The notes below the pieces were generated by a model. It saw nothing but the letters and a program-made list of their open reading frames with translations. It made no database searches and had not been told where the DNA came from. A stretch of DNA of 64,000 bases. Origin: Azospirillum ramasamyi. GTDB lineage: Bacteria > Pseudomonadota > Alphaproteobacteria > Azospirillales > Azospirillaceae. The stretch's first letter is position 1, and each line of letters opens with the position of its first letter. The position numbers and the translations under genes were made by a program. Positions 20,062-28,852 of the stretch are shown here, in pieces. The DNA is taken from assembly GCF_003233655.1 (NCBI RefSeq), contig NZ_CP029829.1, forward strand, positions 339,001 to 403,000, given 5' to 3'.

Positions 20062-20264
20062 AGGCCGTAGACATTCGTACGAAGAGCGCGGATGAGCTGA
20101 ACGATCAGCTCCTCCAGCTCAAGAAGGAACAGTTCAACCTGCGTTTCCAGAAGGCCTCCGGCCAGCTGGAGAACACTGCGCGGGTGAACACGGTGCGTCG
20201 CGACATCGCCCGCATCAAGACCATCATCGGCGAGCGTGCCCGCTCCGCCGACGCCGGCAAGTAA
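20058..20264 (+). CDS. rpmC: 50S ribosomal protein L29
   Basis: L29 is a small two-helix protein at the tunnel exit next to L23. The 68-residue product has the signature [19 protein letters not shown] and [24 protein letters not shown] overlap with rplP suggests coupling; rpsQ follows after 12 bases. Confidence 0.97.
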   Translation: MKAVDIRTKSADELNDQLLQLKKEQFNLRFQKASGQLENTARVNTVRRDIARIKTIIGERARSADAGK

Positions 20265-20276
20265 GGGGGATCATCC

Positions 20277-20531
20277 ATGCCTCGCCGCGTTCTGCAGGGC
20301 ACGGTGGTCAGCGACAAGTGCGACAAGACCGTTACGGTTCTTGTCGAGCGCCGTGTCATGCACCCCGTGTACAAGAAGTTCATTCGTCAGTCGAAGAAGT
20401 ACGCCGCCCACGACGAGGGCAACCAGTTCAAGGTCGGCGATACCGTTTCGATCATCGAGTGCCGCCCGATCTCGAAGTCCAAGCGTTGGACGGTCGTGAC
20501 GGAGTCCGCCGCCGACAGCGGCGCCGCGTGA
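20277..20531 (+). CDS. rpsQ: 30S ribosomal protein S17
   Basis: S17 is a primary 16S rRNA binder with an OB fold. The 84-residue product has [40 protein letters not shown] and [28 protein letters not shown] precedes the start. Confidence 0.97.
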   Translation: MPRRVLQGTVVSDKCDKTVTVLVERRVMHPVYKKFIRQSKKYAAHDEGNQFKVGDTVSIIECRPISKSKRWTVVTESAADSGAA

Positions 20532-20550
20532 TAACGAAAGGTCGTAAACA

Positions 20551-20919
20551 ATGATCCAGATGCAAACCAACCTGGAAGTCGCCGATAACAGCGGGGCGCG
20601 CCGGGTGCAGTGCATCAAGGTGCTTGGCGGGTCCAAGCGGAAGGTCGCGACCGTGGGCGACGTCATCGTCGTCTCGGTCAAGGAGGCCATTCCGAAGGGC
20701 CGCGTCAAGAAGGGCGACGTGCATCGCGCCGTCATCGTCCGCACCGCGAAGGAACTGCGTCGGGAGGACGGGTCGGCGATCCGTTTCGACCGCAACGCCG
20801 CCGTGCTGATCAACAAGCAGGGCGAGCCGATCGGCACCCGTATTTTCGGGCCGGTCACTCGTGAGCTTCGCGGCAAGAAGTTCATGAAGATCATCTCGCT
20901 GGCGCCGGAGGTGCTGTAA
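20551..20919 (+). CDS. rplN: 50S ribosomal protein L14
   Basis: L14 lies at the subunit interface. The 122-residue product has [55 protein letters not shown] and ends [11 protein letters not shown], all family signatures. Its TAA shares one base with the rplX ATG. Confidence 0.98.
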   Translation: MIQMQTNLEVADNSGARRVQCIKVLGGSKRKVATVGDVIVVSVKEAIPKGRVKKGDVHRAVIVRTAKELRREDGSAIRFDRNAAVLINKQGEPIGTRIFGPVTRELRGKKFMKIISLAPEVL

Positions 20920-21236
20920 TGGCCGCCAAGATCAAGACCAAGGACAAGGTCATTGTCCTGACCGGCCGTGACAAGGGCAAGACCGGCGAGGTGTTGAAGG
21001 TTTTCCCGAAGGAGAACCGTGCCGTTGTGCAGGGCGTGAACGTGGTGAAGAAGCACCAGCGTGCCAGCGCCCGCTCGCAGGGTGGCATCATCGAGATGGA
21101 GGCGCCGATCAACGTCTCCAACCTCGCTCACGTCGACCCCAAGGATGGCAAGCCGACCCGCGTCGGCTTCAAGGTCCTTGAGGATGGCCGCAAGGTGCGT
21201 GTCGCCAAGCGGTCCGGCGAAGTCATTGACCTGTGA
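20919..21236 (+). CDS. rplX: 50S ribosomal protein L24
   Basis: L24 is one of the first proteins to bind 23S rRNA. The 105-residue product has the KOW motif [20 protein letters not shown], then [18 protein letters not shown] and [20 protein letters not shown]. Start overlaps the rplN stop by one base; rplE begins 10 bases after its stop. Confidence 0.97.
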   Translation: MAAKIKTKDKVIVLTGRDKGKTGEVLKVFPKENRAVVQGVNVVKKHQRASARSQGGIIEMEAPINVSNLAHVDPKDGKPTRVGFKVLEDGRKVRVAKRSGEVIDL

Positions 21237-21246
21237 GGGCCCGGGC

Positions 21247-21789
21247 ATGACCGCACGTTTGAAAGAAGTTTACGACTCCAAGATCCGCGCCGCTCTTAAG
21301 TCGGAATTCGGCTACAAGAACGACCTGGAAGTTCCGCGGATCGAGAAGATCGTGGTCAACATGGGTGTCGGCGAGGCTGTCGCCGACTCCAAGAAGATCC
21401 AGCTCGCCGTGGCCGAGATGGCCGCCATCACCGGCCAGAAGCCGGTGGTGACCAAGTCGCGCAAGTCGATCGCTCAGTTCAAGCTGCGCGAAGGCATGGC
21501 GATCGGCTGCAAGGTCACGCTCCGCCGCGACCGCATGTACGAGTTCCTGGATCGCCTGGTGACGATTGCGTTGCCGCGCGTCCGTGACTTCCGTGGCATC
21601 CCGGGTGACAGCTTCGACGGCCGTGGCAACTACGCCATGGGCGTCAAGGAACAGATCATTTTCCCGGAGATCGATTACGACAAGATCGATCAGATCCGCG
21701 GCATGGACATCATCATCGTCACTTCGGCGAAGACCGACCAGGAAGCCAAGGCTCTCCTGAAGGGCTTCGACATGCCGTTCGTGAGCTGA
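21247..21789 (+). CDS. rplE: 50S ribosomal protein L5
   Basis: L5 binds 5S rRNA and contacts P-site tRNA. The ATG at 21247 gives 180 residues starting [20 protein letters not shown]; the frame is open further upstream but there it runs through rplX. Family motifs are [50 protein letters not shown] and [20 protein letters not shown]. Confidence 0.97.
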   Translation: MTARLKEVYDSKIRAALKSEFGYKNDLEVPRIEKIVVNMGVGEAVADSKKIQLAVAEMAAITGQKPVVTKSRKSIAQFKLREGMAIGCKVTLRRDRMYEFLDRLVTIALPRVRDFRGIPGDSFDGRGNYAMGVKEQIIFPEIDYDKIDQIRGMDIIIVTSAKTDQEAKALLKGFDMPFVS

Positions 21790-21804
21790 GGCTGGAGCAC
21801 GACC

Positions 21805-22110
21805 ATGGCTAAGACCAGTGCCATCGAAAAGAACAAGCGTCGCGCCAAGCTGGCCAAGCAGTACGCGAACAAGCGTGCGCGCCTGAAGGCAATCGCGAAC
21901 GACAAGGCCCTCCCGCCGGAAGAGCAATTCGCCGCCCGCCTCAAGCTGGCCGAACTGCCGCGCAACTCCTCGAAGGTGCGCATCCGGAACCGCTGCGAAA
22001 TGACCGGGCGTCCGCGCGCGTTCTATCGCAAGTTCAAGCTGTCCCGCGTCACGCTCCGCGAACTGGCCTCGACCGGCCAGATTCCGGGCATGACGAAGTC
22101 GAGCTGGTAA
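21805..22110 (+). CDS. rpsN: 30S ribosomal protein S14
   Basis: S14 is a 30S head protein. The 101-residue product is the zinc-free long form: [40 protein letters not shown] and [19 protein letters not shown]. The cysteine pairs of the zinc-binding short form are absent. Start is 15 bases after rplE; TGGAG lies upstream. Confidence 0.97.
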   Translation: MAKTSAIEKNKRRAKLAKQYANKRARLKAIANDKALPPEEQFAARLKLAELPRNSSKVRIRNRCEMTGRPRAFYRKFKLSRVTLRELASTGQIPGMTKSSW

Positions 22111-22123
22111 GGAGGGTCCGAGA

Positions 22124-22522
22124 ATGTCTTTGAGCGATCCGCTCGGCGATATGCTGACCCGCATCCGTAACGGTCAGCACGCCCGCATGTCCGTTGTGGT
22201 TTCCCCGGCGTCTAAGCTGCGCGTCAACGTCCTGGAAGTTCTGAAGCGTGAAGGCTTCATCCGCGGCTGGTCCGAGGAAGAACTGCGTCCGGGCGTCAAG
22301 AACCTGAAGATCGAGCTGAAGTACCACGAAGGCGAGCCTGTCATTAAGCAGATCGCCCGTGTGTCGAAGCCCGGCCGTCGCGTCTACTCGAAGATCGCCG
22401 ACCTGCCCCGTGTCTACAACGGGCTCGGTCTGTCGATCCTTTCGACCCCGCGCGGCGTGATGTCGGACAACGAGGCCCGCGCCGCCAACGTCGGCGGTGA
22501 AGTCCTCTGCCGCGTGTTCTAA
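22124..22522 (+). CDS. rpsH: 30S ribosomal protein S8
   Basis: S8 binds the central 16S domain and in E. coli represses the spc operon. The 132-residue product has [55 protein letters not shown] and [28 protein letters not shown] after the rpsN stop is the ribosome binding site. Confidence 0.97.
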   Translation: MSLSDPLGDMLTRIRNGQHARMSVVVSPASKLRVNVLEVLKREGFIRGWSEEELRPGVKNLKIELKYHEGEPVIKQIARVSKPGRRVYSKIADLPRVYNGLGLSILSTPRGVMSDNEARAANVGGEVLCRVF

Positions 22523-22535
22523 GGGGGATTGGCAG

Positions 22536-23069
22536 ATGTCGCGCATTGGCAAGCATCCCGTGCCGGTCCCGGCTGGCGTCGACGTGAAGGTCGACGGTCA
22601 GCAGGTGACGGCCAAGGGCAAGCTGGGGCAACTCAGCCTGACCCTGATCGACGACATCATCGCCACGCTGGAAGACGGCAAGGTGGTGGTGAAGCCGGCA
22701 AACGACAGCAAGCGCGCCCGCACCATGTGGGCGACCTCGCGCACCCTGATCAACAACATGGTCACCGGTGTCAGCCAGGGCTACACGATCAACCTCGAGA
22801 TCAACGGCGTCGGTTACCGCGCGGCCGTGCAGGGCAAGGAGCTGGTCATGCAGCTCGGCTTCTCGCACGACGTGAAGTACCCGATCCCGGAAGGCATCAC
22901 GATCAAGTGCGACAAGCCGACGGCCATTTCGGTCAGCGGCTATGACAAGCACAAGGTCGGCCAGGTGGCTGCCGAGATCCGCGGCTGGAAGAAGCCGGAG
23001 CCCTATAAGGGCAAGGGCATCAAGTACGAGACCGAAACCGTCCTGCGCAAGGAAGGTAAGAAGAAGTAA
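22536..23069 (+). CDS. rplF: 50S ribosomal protein L6
   Basis: L6 lies near the factor-binding site. The ATG at 22536, preceded by AAGGGGGA, gives 177 residues starting [20 protein letters not shown]. The two duplicated domains are visible (to about residue 80 and then to the end), with the C-terminal signature [23 protein letters not shown] further upstream lies inside rpsH and is not used. Confidence 0.97.
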   Translation: MSRIGKHPVPVPAGVDVKVDGQQVTAKGKLGQLSLTLIDDIIATLEDGKVVVKPANDSKRARTMWATSRTLINNMVTGVSQGYTINLEINGVGYRAAVQGKELVMQLGFSHDVKYPIPEGITIKCDKPTAISVSGYDKHKVGQVAAEIRGWKKPEPYKGKGIKYETETVLRKEGKKK

Positions 23070-23074
23070 CCGCC

Positions 23075-23437
23075 ATGCTGAAGCCAAAGCAACTCCACGA
23101 GCGCCGCAAGCAGCGCGTGCGCGCGCAGATTGCCAAGAAGGCCGGCGGGCGCGTTCGCCTCTCGGTCTTCCGGTCGAATCTGCACATCTACGCCCAGATC
23201 ATCGACGACGAAAACGGCAAGACGCTCGCGTCGGCCTCGTCGCTGGAGAAGGAGCTGCGCGAGCAGCTCAAGCACGGCGGCAACGTCGATGCTGCCAAGC
23301 GCATCGGCGGTCTGATCGCCGAGCGCGCCAAGGCCGCTGGGATTACCGAGGTCGTCTTCGATCGCGGTGGGTACATTTACCATGGCCGGGTCAAGGCCCT
23401 GGCCGACGCCGCCCGCGAGGGCGGGCTGTCGTTCTAA
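23075..23437 (+). CDS. rplR: 50S ribosomal protein L18
   Basis: L18 attaches 5S rRNA to the large subunit. The 120-residue product has the basic N-terminus [39 protein letters not shown] and the C-terminal [20 protein letters not shown]. Start is five bases after the rplF stop. Confidence 0.97.
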   Translation: MLKPKQLHERRKQRVRAQIAKKAGGRVRLSVFRSNLHIYAQIIDDENGKTLASASSLEKELREQLKHGGNVDAAKRIGGLIAERAKAAGITEVVFDRGGYIYHGRVKALADAAREGGLSF

Positions 23438-23449
23438 GGAGGCCCGGAT

Positions 23450-24019
23450 ATGGCACGTGAACGTGGGGAGCGGGATAACCGCGACCGGCAGCCGCGCGAG
23501 CGGGAAGAAAGCGAGCTGATCGAAAAGCTCGTCGGTATCAACCGCGTCGCCAAGGTGGTCAAGGGTGGTCGTCGCTTCGGCTTCGCCGCTCTGGTCGTCG
23601 TCGGCGACGGCAAGGGCCGCGTCGGCGTCGGTTCGGGCAAGGCCCGTGAGGTGCCGGAGGCCATTCGCAAGGCAACCGATCAGGCCAAGCGCGGCATGAT
23701 CCGGGTCCCGCTGCGCGAAGGCCGCACGCTGCATCACGACACCAACGGCCACTTCGGTGCCGGCAAGGTCGTGCTGCGCGCTGCTCCGGCCGGTACCGGC
23801 ATCATCGCCGGTGGTCCGATGCGCGCGATCTTCGAGGCTCTCGGCGTCGCTGACGTCGTGACCAAGTCGATCGGCACGTCGAACCCGCACAACATGATCA
23901 AGGCGACCTTCGACGCCCTGACCCAGGTCACCAGCCCGCGTTCCGTCGCGGCGCGTCGCGGTCGTCGCGTCAGCGACATCCTCGGCCGTCGCGAGGCCGG
24001 CGCCGGACAGGAGGCCTGA
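23450..24019 (+). CDS. rpsE: 30S ribosomal protein S5
   Basis: S5 helps form the mRNA entry site and decoding accuracy. The 189-residue product has an acidic/basic N-terminal extension ([19 protein letters not shown]), then [38 protein letters not shown] and the C-terminal [19 protein letters not shown] and [23 protein letters not shown] at the rplR stop is the ribosome binding site. Confidence 0.97.
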   Translation: MARERGERDNRDRQPREREESELIEKLVGINRVAKVVKGGRRFGFAALVVVGDGKGRVGVGSGKAREVPEAIRKATDQAKRGMIRVPLREGRTLHHDTNGHFGAGKVVLRAAPAGTGIIAGGPMRAIFEALGVADVVTKSIGTSNPHNMIKATFDALTQVTSPRSVAARRGRRVSDILGRREAGAGQEA

Positions 24020-24021
24020 TC

Positions 24022-24213
24022 ATGGCGGAGAAGAAGACCGTCGTCGTGACCCAGATCGCCAGCCCGATCGGCCGTAAGCACGACCAGCGGGAGACGCTGG
24101 TCGGTCTGGGTCTCAACAAGCTGCACCGGACCCGCGAGCTGGAGGACACTCCGGCCGTGCGGGGCATGATCGCCAAGGTCGCGCACCTGGTCCGCGTCGA
24201 GAACGAGGGCTGA
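24022..24213 (+). CDS. rpmD: 50S ribosomal protein L30
   Basis: The 63-residue product matches short bacterial L30: [40 protein letters not shown] and [13 protein letters not shown]. Its ribosome binding site AGGAGG lies inside the end of rpsE and the genes are only two bases apart. Confidence 0.96.
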   Translation: MAEKKTVVVTQIASPIGRKHDQRETLVGLGLNKLHRTRELEDTPAVRGMIAKVAHLVRVENEG

Positions 24214-24217
24214 GATC

Positions 24218-24703
24218 ATGACCAAGCTTAATGACCTGCGTGACAACGCCGGTGCCCGGAAGGCGCGCATGCGCGTCGGCCGCGGTATCGGTTCGGGCAA
24301 GGGCAAGACCGCTGGCCGCGGCGTGAAGGGTCAGACCTCGCGCACCGGCGTGGCGATCAACGGCTTCGAAGGCGGGCAGATGCCTCTGCACCGCCGTCTG
24401 CCGAAGCGCGGTTTCCGGAACATCTTCGCCAAGGAGTATTCGGTGGTTAACCTGGGCATGGTCCAGAAGGCCATCGACCTGGGCAAGCTGAATGCCTCCG
24501 AGACCATCGATGCCGCGGCGCTCAACGCCGCCGGCGTCACCGGCAAGGTGAAGAAGGACGGTGTCCGTCTGCTGGCCAAGGGCGAGCTGACCTCGAAGGT
24601 TTCCTTCACGGTCGCCGGCGCGTCCAAGTCGGCGATCGAGGCCGTCGAAAAGGCGGGTGGCAGCGTTACGCTGACCGCGCCCGCCGCCGAAGCCGCCGAG
24701 TAA
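24218..24703 (+). CDS. rplO: 50S ribosomal protein L15
   Basis: L15 is a late-assembly 23S-binding protein. The 161-residue product has the glycine/arginine-rich N-terminal tail ([20 protein letters not shown]), [17 protein letters not shown] and a C-terminal globular part with [17 protein letters not shown]. It starts four bases after rpmD. A 123-base gap with two strong hairpins separates it from secY. Confidence 0.97.
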   Translation: MTKLNDLRDNAGARKARMRVGRGIGSGKGKTAGRGVKGQTSRTGVAINGFEGGQMPLHRRLPKRGFRNIFAKEYSVVNLGMVQKAIDLGKLNASETIDAAALNAAGVTGKVKKDGVRLLAKGELTSKVSFTVAGASKSAIEAVEKAGGSVTLTAPAAEAAE

Positions 24704-24714
24704 GGTTCCGCGTG

Positions 24715-24804
24715 AAGCCCGTGCTTGCGCGCGGGCTTTCGGGGCACTACAAAAAGCGAAGTCGCGAGGGGCGGCCTGCGTCATGCAGTGCCGCCCCGTT
24801 CGCG
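24715..24804 (+). other. two strong hairpins between rplO and secY
   Basis: The first is AAGCCCG paired with CGGGCTT (24715-24738), with wobble extension towards a short loop and followed by TTCGGGG. The second is longer: CGCGA, GGGGCGGC and CTGC pair with GCAG, GCCGCCCC and TCGCG (24763-24804) with only a bulged T and a bulged GT. Neither has a proper T run. They mark the only wide gap between rpsJ and adk and might lower or separately stabilise the secY-adk message. Confidence 0.6.
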
Positions 24805-24826
24805 CTTACGGGACAGGGATTGGACC

Positions 24827-26167
24827 ATGGCATCAGCGGCCGAGCAGCTTGCCGCCAACATCAATTTCGGGGCTTTCTCCAAGGCGACCGAGCTGAAAAA
24901 GCGGATTTGGTTCACCTTGGCGGCCCTGATCGTCTACCGGCTGGGCACCTACATCCCGCTGCCGGGCATCGACCCGACAATTCTCAGCGACGTCTTCAAG
25001 CAGCAGGGCGGCGGCATCCTCGGCATGTTCGACATGCTGGCCGGTGGCGCGCTCAGCCGCATGACCATCTTCGCGCTCAACATCATGCCGTACATCTCGG
25101 CGTCCATCATCGTGCAGTTGCTGACCGCCGTGTCGCCGCAGATGGAGGCCATGAAGAAGGAAGGCGAGTCCGGGCGCAAGAAGCTGAACCAGTACACGCG
25201 GTTCGGCACGGTGGCGCTCGCCACGGTGCAGGCCTACGGCCTCGCGGTCGGCCTTGAGGCGATGAGCGGCGCCAGCGGGTCGGCGGTGATCGATCCGGGG
25301 CTGTTCTTCCGCATCGCCACGGTCATCACGCTTGTCGGCGGCACCATGTTCCTGATGTGGCTGGGCGAGCAGATCACCGCCCGCGGCATCGGCAACGGCA
25401 TCTCGCTGATCATCTTCGCCGGCATCGTCGCCGAATTGCCGCGCGCGCTGGTCAATACGCTGGAACTCGGCCGCCAGGGCGCTCTGTCGACGCTCTTCAT
25501 CATCCTGATGCTGGTGATGGCCGTCGGTGTGGTGTTCTTCATCGTCTTCATGGAGCGCGCCCAGCGCCGCCTGCTGGTGCAGTACCCCAAGCGCCAGGTC
25601 GGCAACCGCGTGTTCGGCGGCGAAGCGTCGCACCTGCCGCTGAAGCTGAACACGGCCGGCGTCATTCCACCGATCTTCGCGTCGTCGCTGCTGCTTCTGC
25701 CGCTGACCGCGGTTGGCTTCGCCGGCGGCGGGGGGCCGGAGTGGCTGCAGGCGGTGTCGAGCTATCTGGCGCACGGCACGCTGCTCTACATGCTGCTCTA
25801 TGCCGCGCTCATCGTGTTCTTCTGCTTCTTCTACACGGCGATCGTCTTCAATCCGGCGGAGACGGCGGAGAATCTGCGGAAGTATGGCGGATTCATCCCC
25901 GGCATCCGTCCCGGCAAGAACACCGCCGATCACATCGACTATGTGCTGACCCGGTTGACGGTCGTCGGTTCCGCCTACCTTGTGGCGGTTTGTCTCCTCC
26001 CCGAAATCCTGATATCCCAGCACTCGGTTCCGTTTTATTTTGGCGGCACCAGCCTGCTGATCGTGGTCACCGTCACGATGGACACGGTTGCGCAGATTCA
26101 TTCCCACCTGCTGGCACACCAGTATGAGGGATTGATCAAGAAATCGAAGCTTCGGGGGAGAAAGTAA
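24827..26167 (+). CDS. secY: Sec translocon subunit SecY
   Basis: SecY is the channel of the inner-membrane protein translocon. The ATG at 24827 gives 446 residues starting MASAAEQLAANINFGAFSKA. About ten hydrophobic segments are visible. Family motifs include YRLGTYIPLPGIDP, the plug region GILGMFDMLAGGALSRMTIF, ALNIMPYISASIIVQLLT, ITARGIGNGISLIIFAGI and the cytosolic loop KYGGFIPGIRPGKNTADHID. The frame is open for 34 codons upstream, but that stretch is the hairpin region. Its TAA overlaps the adk ATG. Confidence 0.97.
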   Translation: MASAAEQLAANINFGAFSKATELKKRIWFTLAALIVYRLGTYIPLPGIDPTILSDVFKQQGGGILGMFDMLAGGALSRMTIFALNIMPYISASIIVQLLTAVSPQMEAMKKEGESGRKKLNQYTRFGTVALATVQAYGLAVGLEAMSGASGSAVIDPGLFFRIATVITLVGGTMFLMWLGEQITARGIGNGISLIIFAGIVAELPRALVNTLELGRQGALSTLFIILMLVMAVGVVFFIVFMERAQRRLLVQYPKRQVGNRVFGGEASHLPLKLNTAGVIPPIFASSLLLLPLTAVGFAGGGGPEWLQAVSSYLAHGTLLYMLLYAALIVFFCFFYTAIVFNPAETAENLRKYGGFIPGIRPGKNTADHIDYVLTRLTVVGSAYLVAVCLLPEILISQHSVPFYFGGTSLLIVVTVTMDTVAQIHSHLLAHQYEGLIKKSKLRGRK

Positions 26168-26814
26168 TGAACCTCATACTGCTCGGTCCGCCGGGCGCCG
26201 GGAAGGGGACCCAGGCGCGCCGTCTGGAAGACACGCGTGGCCTGGTGCAGTTGTCCACGGGCGACATGCTCCGCGCCATGGTGGCGGAAGGCGGGCCGCT
26301 CGGGCAGCAGGCGAAGGAGATCATGGCCGCCGGCAAGCTGATGCCGGACGAGTTGATGGTCGACATGATCGCCGAACGCATTTCCAAGTCCGACGTCAAG
26401 AACGGCTTCATCCTCGACGGCTTCCCGCGCACCGTTGCCCAGGCCGAGGCGCTGGACAAGATGCTGGAGGAGAAGGGCCTCAAGCTCGATCACGTGATCG
26501 AGATGCGGGTTGTCGACGATGCCCTGGTCGAGCGCGTCACCGGCCGCTACACCTGTGCGAAATGCGGCAAGGGCTATCACGACGTCTTTGAGAAGCCGAA
26601 GGTGGAGGGCGTCTGCGACGTCTGCGGCAGCACCGAGTTCAAGCGGCGCGCCGACGACAACGCCGAGACGGTGACGACCCGCCTGGCCCAGTATCACCAG
26701 CAGACCGCGCCGATTCTGCCCTATTACCAGGGTCGGGGGGTGCTGAAGACGGTGGACGGCATGGCCGACATCGACGATGTGACGAAGGAGATCGAGGCGA
26801 TCCTCGCGGGTTGA
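26167..26814 (+). CDS. adk: adenylate kinase
   Basis: Adk interconverts ATP and AMP with two ADP. The 215-residue protein has the P-loop GPPGAGKGTQA, the AMP-binding GFPRTVAQAEAL and a long LID with a zinc site made of two CxxC pairs (CAKC and CDVC). It shares one base with the secY stop, and GGGGGAGAAAG at the end of secY is its ribosome binding site. In many alphaproteobacteria rpsM-rpsK-rpoA-rplQ follow adk; here a terminator and an unrelated regulator follow. Confidence 0.97.
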   Translation: MNLILLGPPGAGKGTQARRLEDTRGLVQLSTGDMLRAMVAEGGPLGQQAKEIMAAGKLMPDELMVDMIAERISKSDVKNGFILDGFPRTVAQAEALDKMLEEKGLKLDHVIEMRVVDDALVERVTGRYTCAKCGKGYHDVFEKPKVEGVCDVCGSTEFKRRADDNAETVTTRLAQYHQQTAPILPYYQGRGVLKTVDGMADIDDVTKEIEAILAG

Positions 26815-26838
26815 GGGTTGAATCGGGTCCAATAGAAG

Positions 26839-26873
26839 AGGCCGCAGTCTCCGGTTGGAACTGCGGCCTTTTC
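26839..26873 (+). terminator. intrinsic terminator after adk
   Basis: AGGCCGCAGT, an 11-base loop and ACTGCGGCCT are followed by TTTCG. It ends the S10/spc/secY-adk transcript and lies between two convergent genes. Confidence 0.85.
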
Positions 26874-26907
26874 GTTTCGGGCGGTCCAGCGCGGCGACGC
26901 CGGGCCG

Positions 26908-27717
26908 TTATTGTTCAGGCGTATCGGCGGCGGAGGGGGCGCCCTCGGCCGGGGTGCCGGAGTCTTCGGTCATGGTGCGGTAGCGGGCCAGGATCCAGCC
27001 GAGATGGGCGGTGACTGCGTTGGCGGCGGCATCGGGATCGCGGCGGGCGATGGCTTGATGGATGGCGCGGTGATGCTCGATCATCAGCGCCTCGTGATTC
27101 TCCATGAAGGGCTCGGTGTGCTTCATCTCGACCATGTTGCCGAGGATGTCGCGGATGGTGGAGAGCAGGTGCAGATAGACCGGGCTGCCGGATGCCTGGG
27201 CGACGGCGACATGGAAATCCATGTCGTCGGCGGCGCGGCCGCCATCGCGGTTGGTTTCACTCATCGCGGCCAGGATGTGGCCGATGGTGTCGATCTGTTC
27301 CTGAGTCGCCCGTTCGGCGGCACGGCGCGCCGCCCAGCTTTCCAGTGCCATGCGGATCTCGACGAGGTCGCACAGGTTCTGGTGGGTGCTGCGCACCATG
27401 GTGGTCAGCGCGCCGTCCATCACCCCGGCGGAGGACACCACGCGGGTGCCGCCGCCCTGGACAGCGGTCAGGAATCCCTGGGTCTTCAGCTTCTGCAGGG
27501 CCGCCCGGACCGAGACCCGGCTGACATGCAACTGTTCGGCAAGCTGGCGTTCGCCCGGCAGACGCTCTCCCGGCACCAACTCGCCGCGCGCGATGCGGTC
27601 GAGAAGCTGTTCAGCCACCCACTCCGAGATGCGCTGTGAGGAGGAGGGGACGTGAGCGCTGTCGTCGGTGCCGGGCACGGGAGGTTCCCCTTTGATCAAA
27701 AATCGGTTCATCGGCAT
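26908..27717 (-). CDS. GntR-family regulator, FCD (FadR) type
   Basis: A 269-residue DNA-binding regulator. Residues about 27-95 form the winged helix (AEQLLDRIARGELVPGERLP, then ERQLAEQLHVSRVSVRAALQ), and residues about 105-240 form an all-helical FCD domain with the metal/ligand residues in MDFHVAVAQASG and EHHRAIHQAI. Such regulators often respond to small carboxylates. A second Met two codons in (27711) is an alternative start. A 9-base palindrome lies just before the start codon and may be its own operator. The EamA transporter gene lies 109 bases upstream on the same strand and is a possible target. Confidence 0.9.
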   Translation of the reverse strand: MPMNRFLIKGEPPVPGTDDSAHVPSSSQRISEWVAEQLLDRIARGELVPGERLPGERQLAEQLHVSRVSVRAALQKLKTQGFLTAVQGGGTRVVSSAGVMDGALTTMVRSTHQNLCDLVEIRMALESWAARRAAERATQEQIDTIGHILAAMSETNRDGGRAADDMDFHVAVAQASGSPVYLHLLSTIRDILGNMVEMKHTEPFMENHEALMIEHHRAIHQAIARRDPDAAANAVTAHLGWILARYRTMTEDSGTPAEGAPSAADTPEQ

Positions 27718-27719
27718 TT

Positions 27720-27728
27720 GGTAATACC
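27720..27728. promoter_or_regulatory. FCD-type operator candidate
   Basis: GGTAATACC is a perfect palindrome about a central base, within TTTGGTAATACCGG. It matches the GGT-N3-ACC form of many FadR/FCD-type operators and sits two bases upstream of the regulator start codon, which suggests autoregulation. Confidence 0.5.
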
Positions 27729-27826
27729 GGTAGCGGTCCGGGCGGGCGGGGTCAATGGCCGACAGGCGGCTGCGGCTCCATGGCCGTGGGATGAAGCCTA
27801 TGACGGTTCAGGCTGTGCGCCAGGGG

Positions 27827-28744
27827 TCAGCGGCTGCCGCGCCGGGCCATCAGGATGCCCATCAGGATGACCGCGGCGCCGACCGCCTGCAGCGTTCCCA
27901 GCGGTTCGTCCAGCAGGATCCAGGCGAGGATCGCGGCGGCGGCCGGCTGCAGCAGCAGGCTGACGGACGAGAAGGAGGCCGGGAGATGGGCCAGCGCGTA
28001 GGCGATCAGGCTCTGTCCGCCCGCATGGCTGAACAAGGCCAGCCCGGCCAGCACCAGCCATCCGGCGGCGGTCGCCGGCAGCATCGCCTCGCCGTCGTAA
28101 AGGCCGAGCGGCAGCAGCACGGCTGCGGTGATGACGCCGCTCCAGGTCATGATGGTCGCGGTGGAGAACTCGGAACGCAGATGCCCGACCGACAGGATGT
28201 AGCCGGCATAGAAGACGGCGGTCAGCAGGCCCAGCGCGTCGCCGAACAGGTGGTCGGCGCTGAGTTGGAAGCTCTGCCCCATCAGCACGATCGCACCGGC
28301 CAGTGCCAGCAGCATGCCCAGAACGAAGCGGCCGGTGATGCGCTCCTTGAACAGGAACCAGGCGGCCGGCGCCACGAACAGCGGTGCGAAATTGGCCAGC
28401 AGCGTGGCGTTGGCGACCGAGGTGTAGCGGATGGAGGTGTGCCAGACCGCCAGATCACCGGCAAAGAAGAGCCCGGCCAGGGACAGCCGGCCGTAATCGG
28501 CGAGCGAGGACGGGCGCCGGCTGGCTCGGCCGCTGCGCTGACGCGATTCGCCGATCATCCACAGCGCCAGCACCGGGGTCGCCAGCGCCATACGCCAGAA
28601 GCCGGTGGCGACCGGACCGACATCGGACAGGCGGACGAAAATCGGGGCGAAGGCAATGCCGAGTGCCCCCAGCAGCAAGGCGATCAGAGCGATGCGTTGC
28701 GTCCGGGATGCTTGGTCGAGCGGGAGGGCACTGGCGTCTGGCAT
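27827..28744 (-). CDS. EamA/DMT-family transporter
   Basis: A 305-residue inner-membrane protein with about ten hydrophobic segments in two repeated EamA halves (roughly residues 18-148 and 165-300). Typical motifs are ALGIAFAPIFVRLSDVGPVA at the start of the first half and SVSLLLQPAAAAILAWILLD with EPLGTLQAVGAAVILMGIL in the second. The family exports amino acids, metabolites or drugs; the substrate cannot be inferred. It lies upstream of and parallel to the GntR gene. Confidence 0.88.
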   Translation of the reverse strand: MPDASALPLDQASRTQRIALIALLLGALGIAFAPIFVRLSDVGPVATGFWRMALATPVLALWMIGESRQRSGRASRRPSSLADYGRLSLAGLFFAGDLAVWHTSIRYTSVANATLLANFAPLFVAPAAWFLFKERITGRFVLGMLLALAGAIVLMGQSFQLSADHLFGDALGLLTAVFYAGYILSVGHLRSEFSTATIMTWSGVITAAVLLPLGLYDGEAMLPATAAGWLVLAGLALFSHAGGQSLIAYALAHLPASFSSVSLLLQPAAAAILAWILLDEPLGTLQAVGAAVILMGILMARRGSR

Positions 28745-28852
28745 GGGATCGCTTATATCCGCCGATGATTTGGCAGGCCAGCAGGATGCGCGGCATGGCT
28801 GCCGTGCGCGTCCTGCTTTCGCCTTTACGGTGTCGGCACGGGGGGGTGTCGG

